Under the pieces are notes generated by a model. It searched no databases, was not told where the DNA came from, and saw nothing but the letters and a program-made list of their open reading frames with translations. Positions 25,556 through 33,638 of a stretch of DNA of 35,744 nt are shown piece after piece. Source of the stretch: UBA6265 sp964526965 (lineage in GTDB: Bacteria; Chloroflexota; Chloroflexia; Thermomicrobiales; UBA6265); contig CAZGML010000028.1 in assembly GCA_964526965.1 (NCBI GenBank), positions 1 through 35,744 on the forward strand, written 5' to 3'. Made by a program: the position numbers and the translations under genes. How positions within the stretch are numbered: the first letter of the stretch is position 1; each line of letters begins with the position of its first letter.

Positions 25556-27157
25556 TTATTCGATTCCGAGGTTCCAGAAGAAGAAGTCTGGCATGTTCTG
25601 GAATCCAACAACGTTGGCTCCAGATGCGCGGAAGCCAAAGTTGTCGCCAACCTTGACGTACGGCATTTCTTCCCAGAAGACTTCGCTGTACTGATCGACT
25701 GCGGCCGAGAGTGCTTCGTCATCCGGAGCCTCAACCATGGCAGCCACCGCTTCGTCCTTGGCCTCGCTTACCCAGAAGCCTGGCCAGTTCTCGTCGTTGA
25801 ATGCGGCGGTCGCCGGGTGTGTGTACTGCGGGTGACCGGTGCTGAAGATCTCGTTGGCCGATGGATCGGCGCGATTCTGGACCACCGTGGCCCAGTCGCT
25901 CACCACAAGCTCGATGTTCAGACCGATTTCCTCAGCGAACTGCTGCACATAATCAGCAATGCGGAAATAGTACGGATATTCGTGGGTTGTGAGCCAGCGT
26001 ACTGGTTCGCCATCGTAGCCGGCTTCGTCCAGAAGGGCGCGAGCGCGCTCCGGATCCGGGTTATCGTACGCTTCGGCACCAGCTGTCGTGTACCAGGCGG
26101 TTTCTTCACCGGCCAGGCTTGGATCGGCGCGGATAAGTTCATCGCGTCCGAACCCTGCCTTCAGGGCCTCGCTCTGGCTAAACACTTGCTGAATCGCGTG
26201 GCGTGCGTTCACATCCGTAAACAGGCCTTCGGCCTTGTTCAGGTGGAAGCCGTAGTGATAGTTCGGCTTCACGATGTGCGCAACAACGTTCGGATCCGCC
26301 TCGAGGGTATCGAGATAGTCGGGCGGAATCGCTTCGGCGAAGTGATACTCACCGCTGATTACACCGTTGGCACGTACGGATTCGTCCGGCACAGGGATGA
26401 AGTCGATCTGGTCGACGTAGGCGATGCGGCGGCCAGATTCTCCGTCCGGCTCTTCATCGCGCGGTACATAGTCGTCGAAGCGAACAAGGCGCAGGTACTG
26501 GTCTGGCGCGTGTTCCTCGAATTTGAACGGACCGGTACCGATGAACTCTGTGAGCGTATCCTCGCCTGTTGCCTCGGCAATGGAGGCTGGCATGATGAAC
26601 GAGGAGATGCTGGCGAGGTCATTGATGACGATACCAGTCGGCACATCGAATGCCATCTCGACGGTGAGGTCATCGACCTTTTCGAGCGAGTTCATGCGCT
26701 CGAATGCGTGGCGACCACGGCCACTCACGAGTCCCCAGCGGTTGAGGGATGCAACCACGTCATCGGCGGTCATTGGATCGCCGTTGTGGAAGGTAATACC
26801 GTCCCGCAGGTGGAAGGTGTAGACGAGGTTGTCGTCGCTCAGCGTGTAATCCTCTACCAACATCGGCTTCGGCGACAGGGTGGCATCGTTCGCGAAGAGC
26901 GACTCAAACACCTGTCGGGCGATGTGGTTGGTGATCGTTGCCGTGCTGCTCTGGGCATCCATGACAGTCGGTGGTTCACCGATAATGCCGACGTTAAGAA
27001 TTCCGCCCTGCGGAATCTCGTCGTCTTGTGCAGACGCCATGGAAAGTCGGGTGAATGGAATGCTGGTTGCCAGTGCTGCTCCGCCAAGCCCCTTGAGCGC
27101 CGTACGGCGGCTCAACGATTTCTTCGGCAACAGAAATGAATTCTTCTTCTGATTCAT
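25556..27157 (-). CDS. Family 5 solute-binding protein, paralogue 1 (Tat-exported)
   Basis: A 533-residue extracytoplasmic binding protein of the DppA/OppA family, which captures peptides, nickel complexes, opines or sugars for an ABC importer. The N-terminus has a twin-arginine signal (SRRTALK at 16-22), a hydrophobic stretch and an ASA cleavage site near 43. There is no lipobox Cys, so it may be released or held by the signal. Family blocks include LRDGITFHNGDPMTADDVVASLNRW, IGTGPFKFEEH, DPERARALLDEAGYDGEPVRW and the distal DQYSEVFWEEMPYVKVGD. AGAGAGG precedes the ATG. It is the copy next to dppB. It resembles the two upstream copies along its whole length, but differs most in the ligand region (VVAHIVKPNYHYGFHLNKAEGLF). 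Confidence 0.95.
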   Translation of the reverse strand: MNQKKNSFLLPKKSLSRRTALKGLGGAALATSIPFTRLSMASAQDDEIPQGGILNVGIIGEPPTVMDAQSSTATITNHIARQVFESLFANDATLSPKPMLVEDYTLSDDNLVYTFHLRDGITFHNGDPMTADDVVASLNRWGLVSGRGRHAFERMNSLEKVDDLTVEMAFDVPTGIVINDLASISSFIMPASIAEATGEDTLTEFIGTGPFKFEEHAPDQYLRLVRFDDYVPRDEEPDGESGRRIAYVDQIDFIPVPDESVRANGVISGEYHFAEAIPPDYLDTLEADPNVVAHIVKPNYHYGFHLNKAEGLFTDVNARHAIQQVFSQSEALKAGFGRDELIRADPSLAGEETAWYTTAGAEAYDNPDPERARALLDEAGYDGEPVRWLTTHEYPYYFRIADYVQQFAEEIGLNIELVVSDWATVVQNRADPSANEIFSTGHPQYTHPATAAFNDENWPGFWVSEAKDEAVAAMVEAPDDEALSAAVDQYSEVFWEEMPYVKVGDNFGFRASGANVVGFQNMPDFFFWNLGIE

Positions 27158-27204
27158 TCTCAGACCTCTCTACAACGTGGCACGATGCTCCATGCACCCC
27201 TGCG

Positions 27205-27230
27205 CCACAAACTATTGGCATCCCACAAAC
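27205..27230. promoter_or_regulatory. Direct repeat, possible operator upstream of paralogue 1
   Basis: CCACAAAC occurs twice (27205-27212 and 27223-27230), 18 bases start to start, within 75 bases of the start codon. I see no clear promoter around it, so a regulatory role is only a suggestion. Confidence 0.3.
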
Positions 27231-27233
27231 AAG

Positions 27234-27352
27234 ATGCCGGTTTTCGGGTTGAGATCATCCTATGCGGGAGTCCAAATTCACGCAACCCATTTCCGGCATC
27301 CGATTTGCGAAAACCAATACCGAACACGACAGGTGTTGCGTGAATTTGGACT
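27234..27352. repeat. Interleaved inverted repeats between paralogues 1 and 2
   Basis: Four pairings are visible. A perfect 18-bp pair joins 27269-27286 with 27335-27352 (48 bases between). ATGCCGG (27234-27240) pairs with CCGGCAT (27293-27299), extended by GGGTT (27246-27250) with AACCC (27284-27288). GGTTTTCG (27239-27246) pairs with CGAAAACC (27308-27315). The second and third compete for the same bases, and the first interleaves with both like a pseudoknot. No open reading frame or T run is associated. Confidence 0.7.
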
Positions 27353-27380
27353 TGGTTGCTCTATCTCAACGAGACACCTG

Positions 27381-28979
27381 CTATTCGAGCCCCACGTTCC
27401 AGAAGAACCAATCAGGAACGTTCTGGTAGTTCTTCACTTCTGCCCGGTGTCCGCGCAGGCCGAAGCTATCGCCGCACTTCACCAGCGGCATCTCTTCCCA
27501 GAAGATTTCCGTATATTGGTCAACTGCCGCCATGGTGGCTTCCTCATCGGCAGCCTCAATCATGGCGCGGACTGCTTCGTCCTTCGGTTCGCTATCCCAG
27601 AATCCACCCCAGGTGGCGTCGTTGAACACGGCCATGGCGGGGTGATTGTACTGATTGAATCCGGTAACGAAGACATCCTGCGCATCTGGATCGGACTGCT
27701 GGCTTGCCAGTGTGGCCCAGTCCATCACCTGCATGTCGACCTCCATGCCGATACCTTCCAGTTGCTGGATGATGTACTCGGTCATGAGGTAGTACGACAT
27801 GTATTCCTGGGTAGCGGCCCAGCGAATCGGCTCACCGTTGTAGCCCATTTCATCGAGCAGTGCCCGGGCGCGCTCCGGATCGGGCTGATCATAATCATCC
27901 GCACCCTCGGTGCTGTACCAAATGGTCTCCTCGCCCGACAGGCTGGGATCGATGCGGATCAGTTCATCACGACCGAACCCGGCCCTCATCGCCTCGCTCT
28001 GACTAAAGGCCAACTGCACGGCCTTGCGAGCGCGCTGATCGGAGAAGACGCCCTTTTGCTTGTTGAACACAGGGCCGTACCAGAAGTACGGCTTCGGCAC
28101 GATCGCTTCCACTGCGGGATCGGCTTCCAGCGAATCAAAATAGTCGGGCGGCAATGGGTCGCCGAAGTGATAATCGCCACTGATGAGACCGTTTGCTCGC
28201 ACCGACTCGTCCGGCACCGGAATGAAATCGATCTGGTCCAGGTAAGCGGTTTTACGGCCGGAGTGGCCATCCGCTTCTTCGTCGCGGGCAGAGTAATCAT
28301 CGAATCGAACCAGGCGGAGGTACTGATCGACCACATGCTCATCGAACATGAACGGGCCAGTACCAATGAACTCGGTAAGCGGCTCTTCGCCTGCTGCTTC
28401 AGCAATGGACGCCGGCATGATGACCGCATCGAGGCGGGCAAGGTAGCTCGGCAGGATACCTGTCGGCGCGGAGAACGTCATCTCCACGGTCAGGTCGCCT
28501 GTGGCCTGAATGCTATCCATTCGCGAATAGACCGTGCGTCCGCGCGTGTGGATGGCTCCCCACCGGTTGAGCGATGCCACCACGTCTTCCGCCGTGAGCG
28601 TATCGCCGTTATGGAAGTTCACTCCGGATCGGAGCGCAAAGGTAAACGTAAGACCGTCATCACTGAGTTCATAGTCGTCCACCAGCATCGGCTGTGGACT
28701 GTATGACGAATTGAATGCGAAGAGGCCTTCGTAGACCTGCGAGCTGATCTGGTTCGTAATCGTGGCTGTGGTGAACTGTGCGTCCATAACAGACGGTGGC
28801 TCACCAACGATCGCGACATTCAAAATGCCGCCTTCCTTGAGTTCGTCCTCTTGTGCCGATGCCATTGAAAGGCGAGAGAACGGCAGCCCCGTTGCCAGGG
28901 CGGCAGCGCCAACGCCTTTCAGCGCTGAGCGTCGTGTCACGGATTTCGGTAGGAATAACGACGACCGATGGTTGCTCAT
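27381..28979 (-). CDS. Family 5 solute-binding protein, paralogue 2 (Tat-exported)
   Basis: A 532-residue DppA/OppA-type binding protein from the start at 28979, which is preceded by AGGAAAGG. An in-frame ATG at 29033 would put 18 residues before the Tat signal and is less likely. The signal has TRRSALK (15-21) and a cleavage site ASA near 42. The middle block DQIDFIPVPDESVRANG and the FWEEMPLVKCGD block are nearly the same as in the neighbours. It has a Cys in the latter block where the others have Val, and the ligand-region segment reads IVPKPYFWYGPVFNKQKGVF. The high similarity and equal length show recent tandem duplication; different ligand-site residues suggest divergence in specificity. 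Confidence 0.95.
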   Translation of the reverse strand: MSNHRSSLFLPKSVTRRSALKGVGAAALATGLPFSRLSMASAQEDELKEGGILNVAIVGEPPSVMDAQFTTATITNQISSQVYEGLFAFNSSYSPQPMLVDDYELSDDGLTFTFALRSGVNFHNGDTLTAEDVVASLNRWGAIHTRGRTVYSRMDSIQATGDLTVEMTFSAPTGILPSYLARLDAVIMPASIAEAAGEEPLTEFIGTGPFMFDEHVVDQYLRLVRFDDYSARDEEADGHSGRKTAYLDQIDFIPVPDESVRANGLISGDYHFGDPLPPDYFDSLEADPAVEAIVPKPYFWYGPVFNKQKGVFSDQRARKAVQLAFSQSEAMRAGFGRDELIRIDPSLSGEETIWYSTEGADDYDQPDPERARALLDEMGYNGEPIRWAATQEYMSYYLMTEYIIQQLEGIGMEVDMQVMDWATLASQQSDPDAQDVFVTGFNQYNHPAMAVFNDATWGGFWDSEPKDEAVRAMIEAADEEATMAAVDQYTEIFWEEMPLVKCGDSFGLRGHRAEVKNYQNVPDWFFWNVGLE

Positions 28980-29013
28980 AGAAAGCAGCCTTTCCTGTAT
29001 GTTCCACGCAATT

Positions 29014-29034
29014 CTTGCCCGTAAGTCGGGCAAG
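29014..29034 (-). other. Leader hairpin upstream of paralogue 2
   Basis: A perfect 8-bp stem (CTTGCCCG with CGGGCAAG) and a 5-base loop lie 35 bases before the start codon. A T run is absent, so it is likely a leader structure or an operator-like site. Confidence 0.4.
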
Positions 29035-29143
29035 GGACAGGCGTTATGTATACGCGCTATTGCGCGGAGCCAGATGGGATCACATTACCCGTACTGTTTG
29101 GAAAACGCAACCTTTACGCCTAAACAATCGCGCTCAGGCCAGT

Positions 29144-29172
29144 AAAAAGGGAGTGAGCTGCCGCCCACTCCC
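29144..29172 (-). terminator. Rho-independent terminator after paralogue 3
   Basis: A 7-bp stem (GGGAGTG with CACTCCC) with a 10-base loop is followed on the minus strand by TTTTT. It lies 8 bases after the stop of the third paralogue, so paralogue 3 probably has its own transcript. Confidence 0.85.
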
Positions 29173-29179
29173 GTACCAA

Positions 29180-30778
29180 CTAGCGGAACCCGACGTTCCA
29201 GAAGTACCAGTCCGGCATGTTTACGTAACCAACAACGTCTGAACTGATGCCGCGGAGGACGAAGTTGTCGCCAACTTTCACCGCCGGCATTTCGGTCCAG
29301 AACGTTTCGGTGTACTGGTCTACGGCGGCGCTCAGGGCATCGTCGTCGGCCGCTTCGACCAGGGCCTTGATCGCATCATCCTTGGCTTCTGACTCCCAGA
29401 AGCCCGGCCAGCTTGCATCGTTATACGGCTGGGCTGCGGGATGGTTGTACTGGGTGAACCCGGTAAGGAAGATCTCGTACGCGTCTGGATCAGCACGGTT
29501 TGCGACCACCGTGGCCCAGTCGCTTACGATGAGCTCGACCTCCATATCAATGGCTTCCAGTTGCTGACGCACATAATCGGCGATGTTGAAGTTGTAGGCG
29601 TATTCGTGGGTGGTGATCCAGCGAATCGTTTCGCCCGCGTATCCGGCCTCCTCGAGAAGGGCGCGAGCGCGCTCGGGATCTGGCTGGTCGTAATCGTCGG
29701 CGCCAGCAGTGCTGTACCAGGCGGTTTCCTCGCCGCTGATGCTCGGATCGGCGCGAATGAGCTCCTCTCGACCAAACCCGGCAAGCAAGGCCTCGCTCTG
29801 GCTAAAGGCGAGTTGTACCGCCTTGCGCGCGTTCTGATCGGCGAACAGCCCTTTCGCCTTGTTGAACACGGGCGCGTACCAGTAATAGGGCTGGACGACG
29901 ACCGGCTCCACCGCGGGATCCATTTCCAGCGTATCCAGAAAGTCCGGTGGAAGCGGATCAGCGAAATGGTAATCGCCACTGATCACACCGTTCGCGCGCA
30001 CGGATTCATCCGGCACAGGTATGAAATCGATTTGATCGACGTAGGCCGTGCGACGGCCAGAGAGGCCGTCCGGCTCCTCGTCACGAGGGACATAATCATC
30101 GAAGCGCACAAGACGAATGTACTGGTCTACCAGATGCTCCTGGAACATGAACGGCCCGGTGCCGACGAATTCAGTCATCGCCTCTTCACCCGCAGCTTCA
30201 GCGATATCCGCGGTAGTGATCAACGCGTCGGCTCGTGCCAGGTAACTGAGGAGCACACCGGAAGGCACATCAAACGCCATTTCGAACGTGAGGTCATCAA
30301 TGACATCGATCGATGCCATTCGTTCATACATTTGTCGTCCGCGGCCGTTAATCGCGCCCCAACGGTTGAGCGATGCCACTGCATCGGCAGATGTCAGTGG
30401 TTGGCCGTTATGGAATGTGATGCCGGAGCGGAGTTTGAATGTGAATGTGAGCGAATCATCGCTCAATTCATAGTCCTCAATAAGCATCGGTTGCGGATTA
30501 AACATCGAATCAAACGCGAACAGGCTCTGGTACATCTGGGCGCTCAGGTTGTTGGTAACCGTCGCGGTGCTGTACATGGCATCGAGCACTGCCGGCGGTT
30601 CACCGACGATAGCCACGTTGAGTGTTCCGCCAGTTGAAGGTTCTTCTTCCTGGGCTGCAGCCATTGTGAGCCGCGTAAATGGAATACCGGAGGCAAGGCC
30701 TAATGCGCCTGCTCCCTTGAGCGCCGATCGACGATTGAACGTTCGAGGTACGAGGAGCGATTTACGACGGGAATCCAT
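29180..30778 (-). CDS. Family 5 solute-binding protein, paralogue 3 (Tat-exported)
   Basis: A 532-residue DppA/OppA-type binding protein. AGGAAGG precedes the ATG at 30778. The Tat signal has NRRSALK (15-21) and an AAA cleavage site near 42. Its blocks match paralogues 1 and 2 nearly column for column, for example DQIDFIPVPDESVRANG, SGEETAWYSTAGADDYDQPDPERARALLEEAGY and FWTEMPAVKVGD. The ligand-region segment reads VVVQPYYWYAPVFNKAKGLF, closer to paralogue 2 than to paralogue 1. The promoter region lies partly in the gap at 30813-30912. It is separated from paralogue 2 by a terminator, unlike the junctions further downstream. Confidence 0.95.
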   Translation of the reverse strand: MDSRRKSLLVPRTFNRRSALKGAGALGLASGIPFTRLTMAAAQEEEPSTGGTLNVAIVGEPPAVLDAMYSTATVTNNLSAQMYQSLFAFDSMFNPQPMLIEDYELSDDSLTFTFKLRSGITFHNGQPLTSADAVASLNRWGAINGRGRQMYERMASIDVIDDLTFEMAFDVPSGVLLSYLARADALITTADIAEAAGEEAMTEFVGTGPFMFQEHLVDQYIRLVRFDDYVPRDEEPDGLSGRRTAYVDQIDFIPVPDESVRANGVISGDYHFADPLPPDFLDTLEMDPAVEPVVVQPYYWYAPVFNKAKGLFADQNARKAVQLAFSQSEALLAGFGREELIRADPSISGEETAWYSTAGADDYDQPDPERARALLEEAGYAGETIRWITTHEYAYNFNIADYVRQQLEAIDMEVELIVSDWATVVANRADPDAYEIFLTGFTQYNHPAAQPYNDASWPGFWESEAKDDAIKALVEAADDDALSAAVDQYTETFWTEMPAVKVGDNFVLRGISSDVVGYVNMPDWYFWNVGFR

Positions 30779-30812
30779 ACGAGAGTCCTTCCTGTATCGC
30801 TGTGCACACCCG

Positions 30813-30912
30813 NNNNNNNNNNNNNNNNNNNNNNNNNNNNNNNNNNNNNNNNNNNNNNNNNNNNNNNNNNNNNNNNNNNNNNNNNNNNNNNNNNNNNNNN
30901 NNNNNNNNNNNN
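30813..30912. other. Assembly gap of 100 N upstream of paralogue 3
   Basis: Exactly 100 N. The left flank ends 34 bases before the binding-protein start, and the right flank begins 16 bases before the aldehyde dehydrogenase stop. The real distance is unknown, and the adjacency of the two genes is less certain than at the other gaps. Confidence 0.98.
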
Positions 30913-30928
30913 AGTCTACCTGCAAACC

Positions 30929-32401
30929 TTATGCCAGTGGTGGTTCATCCATGAACACCGTTTTGATCTGGGTGTAGAACTCGCGCGCGGCCTTGCCCTG
31001 CTCGCGACTGTAGGAACTGCTTTCCTTATAACCACCAAATGGCAACTGATATTCGGCGCCTGCTGTTTCGCTATTGATGTGCACCATTCCCGCCTGGATC
31101 TCGCGGGCGAATCGCATCGCCTTTCCGAGGTCCCGGGTGAAGATGCTGGCGCTCAGGCCGTAACGGACGCTGTTTGCAACCGAGATAGCCTCATCCATAT
31201 CATCGACTTCGATCACGCCCAGCACCGGGCCGAAGAGCTCTTCCTGGCCGAGGCGGGAGTCGGATTTCACGCCGCTGAACAGGGCGGGTGTGACATAGGC
31301 ACCATCGCGCAACGATTCCGGACGTTCACCACCCATTACGAGTTGTGCACCGGAGTCGCGACCATCTCTAACTTCCGCCGCTACGCGTTCTGCGGCAGCC
31401 TGGTCGATGAGCGGCCCGACGTTGGTCGCTTCGTCGAGCGGGTTGCCAACCACGAGTTGTCCGATGCGCTCTTCCAGCATTTCGGTGAACTCGGTGACCA
31501 TGCGGCGATCAACGATCGCGCGACTTGTGGCCGTGCACTTCTGGCCGGTGCTCATCATTGCGCCGCTCACCACCTGCTGGACTGCCGATCCCATATCAGC
31601 ATCGGCGGTGACGATCGCCGGGTTCTTGCCGCCAAGCTCGAGCTGGACCTTGGCGCCCCGAGAGCTCGCCTTCGACTGGATTTGCCGGCCGACTTCACCG
31701 GAGCCGGTGAAGCTGATTCCGGCCACACGATCGTCCTCGACGATGGCGTCTCCGACCTCGCCGGCAGGTCCGGTCACAACGTTGATAACGCCCCTGGGCA
31801 CGCCAGCTTCATGCAAGGCATCGATCAGGTGCATGGTGCAAAGCGGAGCCGCAGAAGCCGGCTTGATGACAACCGTATTGCCAAAAGCCAGGGCTGGCGC
31901 CATTTTCCAGGCCGGGATGGCAATGGGAAAGTTCCACGGCGTGATCATACCGATAACACCTACGGGCTCACGCATTGTGTAGAGCATGGTGGTGTAGTTG
32001 GCTGATGGATAGTGTTCGCCGTTTGGCTGCAGCACTTCGCCAGCGTAGTACCGAATGATGCCGGAAGCACGCATCGTTTCGCCGATGCCTTCCTTCAGGG
32101 TTTTACCCTCTTCCCGCGTGAGATCGCGGCCGATCTCGTTTGCGCGTTGAGCGAGGATATCGCTTGCCTTATAGAGGATGTTCCCTCGCTCGACGGCTCC
32201 CATACGCCTCCAGCTATCGAACGCCTCAGTTGCCGCTGCGATTGCATTGCCGGCATCTCCGGCAGAGCCTTTGGCATGATGCGACACTACCTGGCCGTCG
32301 ATGGGGCTGATGTTCTCGAAGGTCTCTTCCGGAGTGGTCCATTCGCCGTTGATGAAGTGTCCATATACTGGCGCGCCGTTGCGCATTTCTCGTGCTGTCA
32401 T
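30929..32401 (-). CDS. NAD(P)-dependent aldehyde dehydrogenase
   Basis: A 490-residue enzyme that oxidises an aldehyde to the acid. The start with GHFINGEW near the N-terminus, the cofactor-site TPWNFPIAIPAWKMAPALAFGN, the general-base Glu in LELGGKNP (near 254), the nucleophile in GQKCTATSR (Cys near 289) and EELFGPVLGV are all present. The sequence style is that of the alpha-ketoglutarate semialdehyde / succinate semialdehyde group (YcbD-like), but the substrate cannot be fixed. The ATG at 32401 follows AAAGGA. A longer frame to 32467 adds residues without family character. A hairpin (TTGCTGG at 32435-32441 with CCAGCAA at 32449-32455) lies in the leader. It could act on a compound taken up by the neighbouring transporter, if the gap does not hide a break. 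Confidence 0.93.
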   Translation of the reverse strand: MTAREMRNGAPVYGHFINGEWTTPEETFENISPIDGQVVSHHAKGSAGDAGNAIAAATEAFDSWRRMGAVERGNILYKASDILAQRANEIGRDLTREEGKTLKEGIGETMRASGIIRYYAGEVLQPNGEHYPSANYTTMLYTMREPVGVIGMITPWNFPIAIPAWKMAPALAFGNTVVIKPASAAPLCTMHLIDALHEAGVPRGVINVVTGPAGEVGDAIVEDDRVAGISFTGSGEVGRQIQSKASSRGAKVQLELGGKNPAIVTADADMGSAVQQVVSGAMMSTGQKCTATSRAIVDRRMVTEFTEMLEERIGQLVVGNPLDEATNVGPLIDQAAAERVAAEVRDGRDSGAQLVMGGERPESLRDGAYVTPALFSGVKSDSRLGQEELFGPVLGVIEVDDMDEAISVANSVRYGLSASIFTRDLGKAMRFAREIQAGMVHINSETAGAEYQLPFGGYKESSSYSREQGKAAREFYTQIKTVFMDEPPLA

Positions 32402-32482
32402 GGAGTTGTCCTTTCGGGTTGGTCGAGTTGCCTGTTGCTGGCAGGTTACCAGCAATGCAGGTGCCATGGAACAGGGGTAATG

Positions 32483-32499
32483 CGATCCCTGCGGGATCG
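32483..32499. other. Hairpin at the edge of a gap
   Basis: CGATCCC and GGGATCG are separated by 3 bases, ending two bases before the N run. Possibly the aroC terminator, but no T run is visible on the minus strand. Strong hairpins at contig ends can themselves cause assembly breaks. Confidence 0.4.
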
Positions 32500-32501
32500 T
32501 G

Positions 32502-32601
32502 NNNNNNNNNNNNNNNNNNNNNNNNNNNNNNNNNNNNNNNNNNNNNNNNNNNNNNNNNNNNNNNNNNNNNNNNNNNNNNNNNNNNNNNNNNNNNNNNNNN
32601 N
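32502..32601. other. Assembly gap of 100 N at the end of aroC
   Basis: Exactly 100 N. It hides the aroC C-terminus and stop codon. Any reading frame crossing it is artificial. Confidence 0.98.
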
Positions 32602-33638
32602 ACCAGGTCAGCGAGGACCAGCGAGAGCATTGCCTCCAGCACCGGCACGGCGCGGGGTACGACTGATGGATCGTGACGACCGTAAACGGTGATCTTCTCC
32701 GGTGTCAGGTCTTTGGTCACCGTTTGCTGTTCGCGCTCGATGGAGGACGTCGGTTTAATAGCGACGCGCACGATGATATCCTCGCCCGAACTGATTCCAC
32801 CGAGCGTGCCGCCGGCATTATTGTTACCGATGCGAACCCGATCCCCTTCCAGGATGAAGGGATCATTGCTCTCGGAGCCGCGCATGCGGGCCTGTTCGAA
32901 TCCGCGGCCGATCTCCACGCCTTTGGTGGCAGGCACGCTGAGCATCGCCTGCCCCACCAGCGCGTCGATTTTGCCGTACATCGGTTCGCCCAGCCCGGGT
33001 GGCATACCGGTGGCGTGAATCTCGACAATGCCTCCGAGACTATCTTTCTCCGCCTTGGCGGTCATGATCGCGTCGATCATCTTCTCTGCAGCCACCGGGT
33101 CAGCCGCACGAACGATGTTTTGCTCGATCACATTACGATCGATGGTTTCGCATGCGATTCCGCCGATCTCCTGCGACCAGGCAAACACCTCGATGCCCAC
33201 GGACGCGATTATCTTCTTTGCGATGACGCCAGCTGCTACGCGGCCCCAGGTTTCTCGTGCGGAGGATCGACCACCACCGCGATGGTCGCGGTGACCATAC
33301 TTCTGCCAATACGTGTAATCGGCGTGCCCCGGGCGGAATACCTCCCGCAGGTTGTCATATTTGGAGCTATCTGCATCCTTATTAAAGGTAATGATGCTGA
33401 TGGGTGCACCGGTAGTATAGCCCTCGAATACACCGGAAAGGATTTCGGCAGCATCTTTCTCGCCACGCGGTGTGGTGACCTTGCTTTGGCCAACCCGACG
33501 GCGATCAAGGTCTTTCTGGATATCCTCAACCGTCAGCGGGATGCCGGCTGGCACGCCATCGACAACCACGCCGAGCGCGGCACCGTGGCTCTCACCCCAG
33601 GTGGTGATGCGAAAAATCTTGCCGAAACTGCTGCTCAT
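32602..33638 (-). CDS. aroC: Chorismate synthase, C-terminus lost in a gap
   Basis: The first 345 residues of chorismate synthase, which makes chorismate from EPSP with reduced flavin as the last step of the shikimate pathway. Hallmarks are TWGESHGAALGVVVDGVPAGIPL at the start, RRRVGQSKVTTPRGEKD, the FMN-site segment FRPGHADYTYWQKYGHRDHRGGGRSSARET, NNNAGGTLGGISSGEDI, and the last visible RHDPSVVPRAVPVLEAMLSLVLAD, which lies close to the normal C-terminus. About 15-50 residues are therefore missing. The start overlaps the GNAT stop by 4 bases (ATGA), so the two are translationally coupled. No other aro gene is in the window. Confidence 0.95.

Noticed and set aside
25418..28706. Long plus-strand frames opposite the binding-protein paralogues
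   Set aside because: They mirror the coding strand, and similar shadows occur over every paralogue, as expected for duplicated genes.
25556..30778. Repeat cluster as a composite mobile element
   Set aside because: No transposase, integrase or target-site duplication is visible; the similarity is limited to the coding genes and is best explained by tandem duplication.
32226..32501. Apparent continuation of aroC through the N run into the aldehyde dehydrogenase region
   Set aside because: The frame across a placeholder gap is arbitrary; the extra part overlaps the dehydrogenase in another frame and has no family character.
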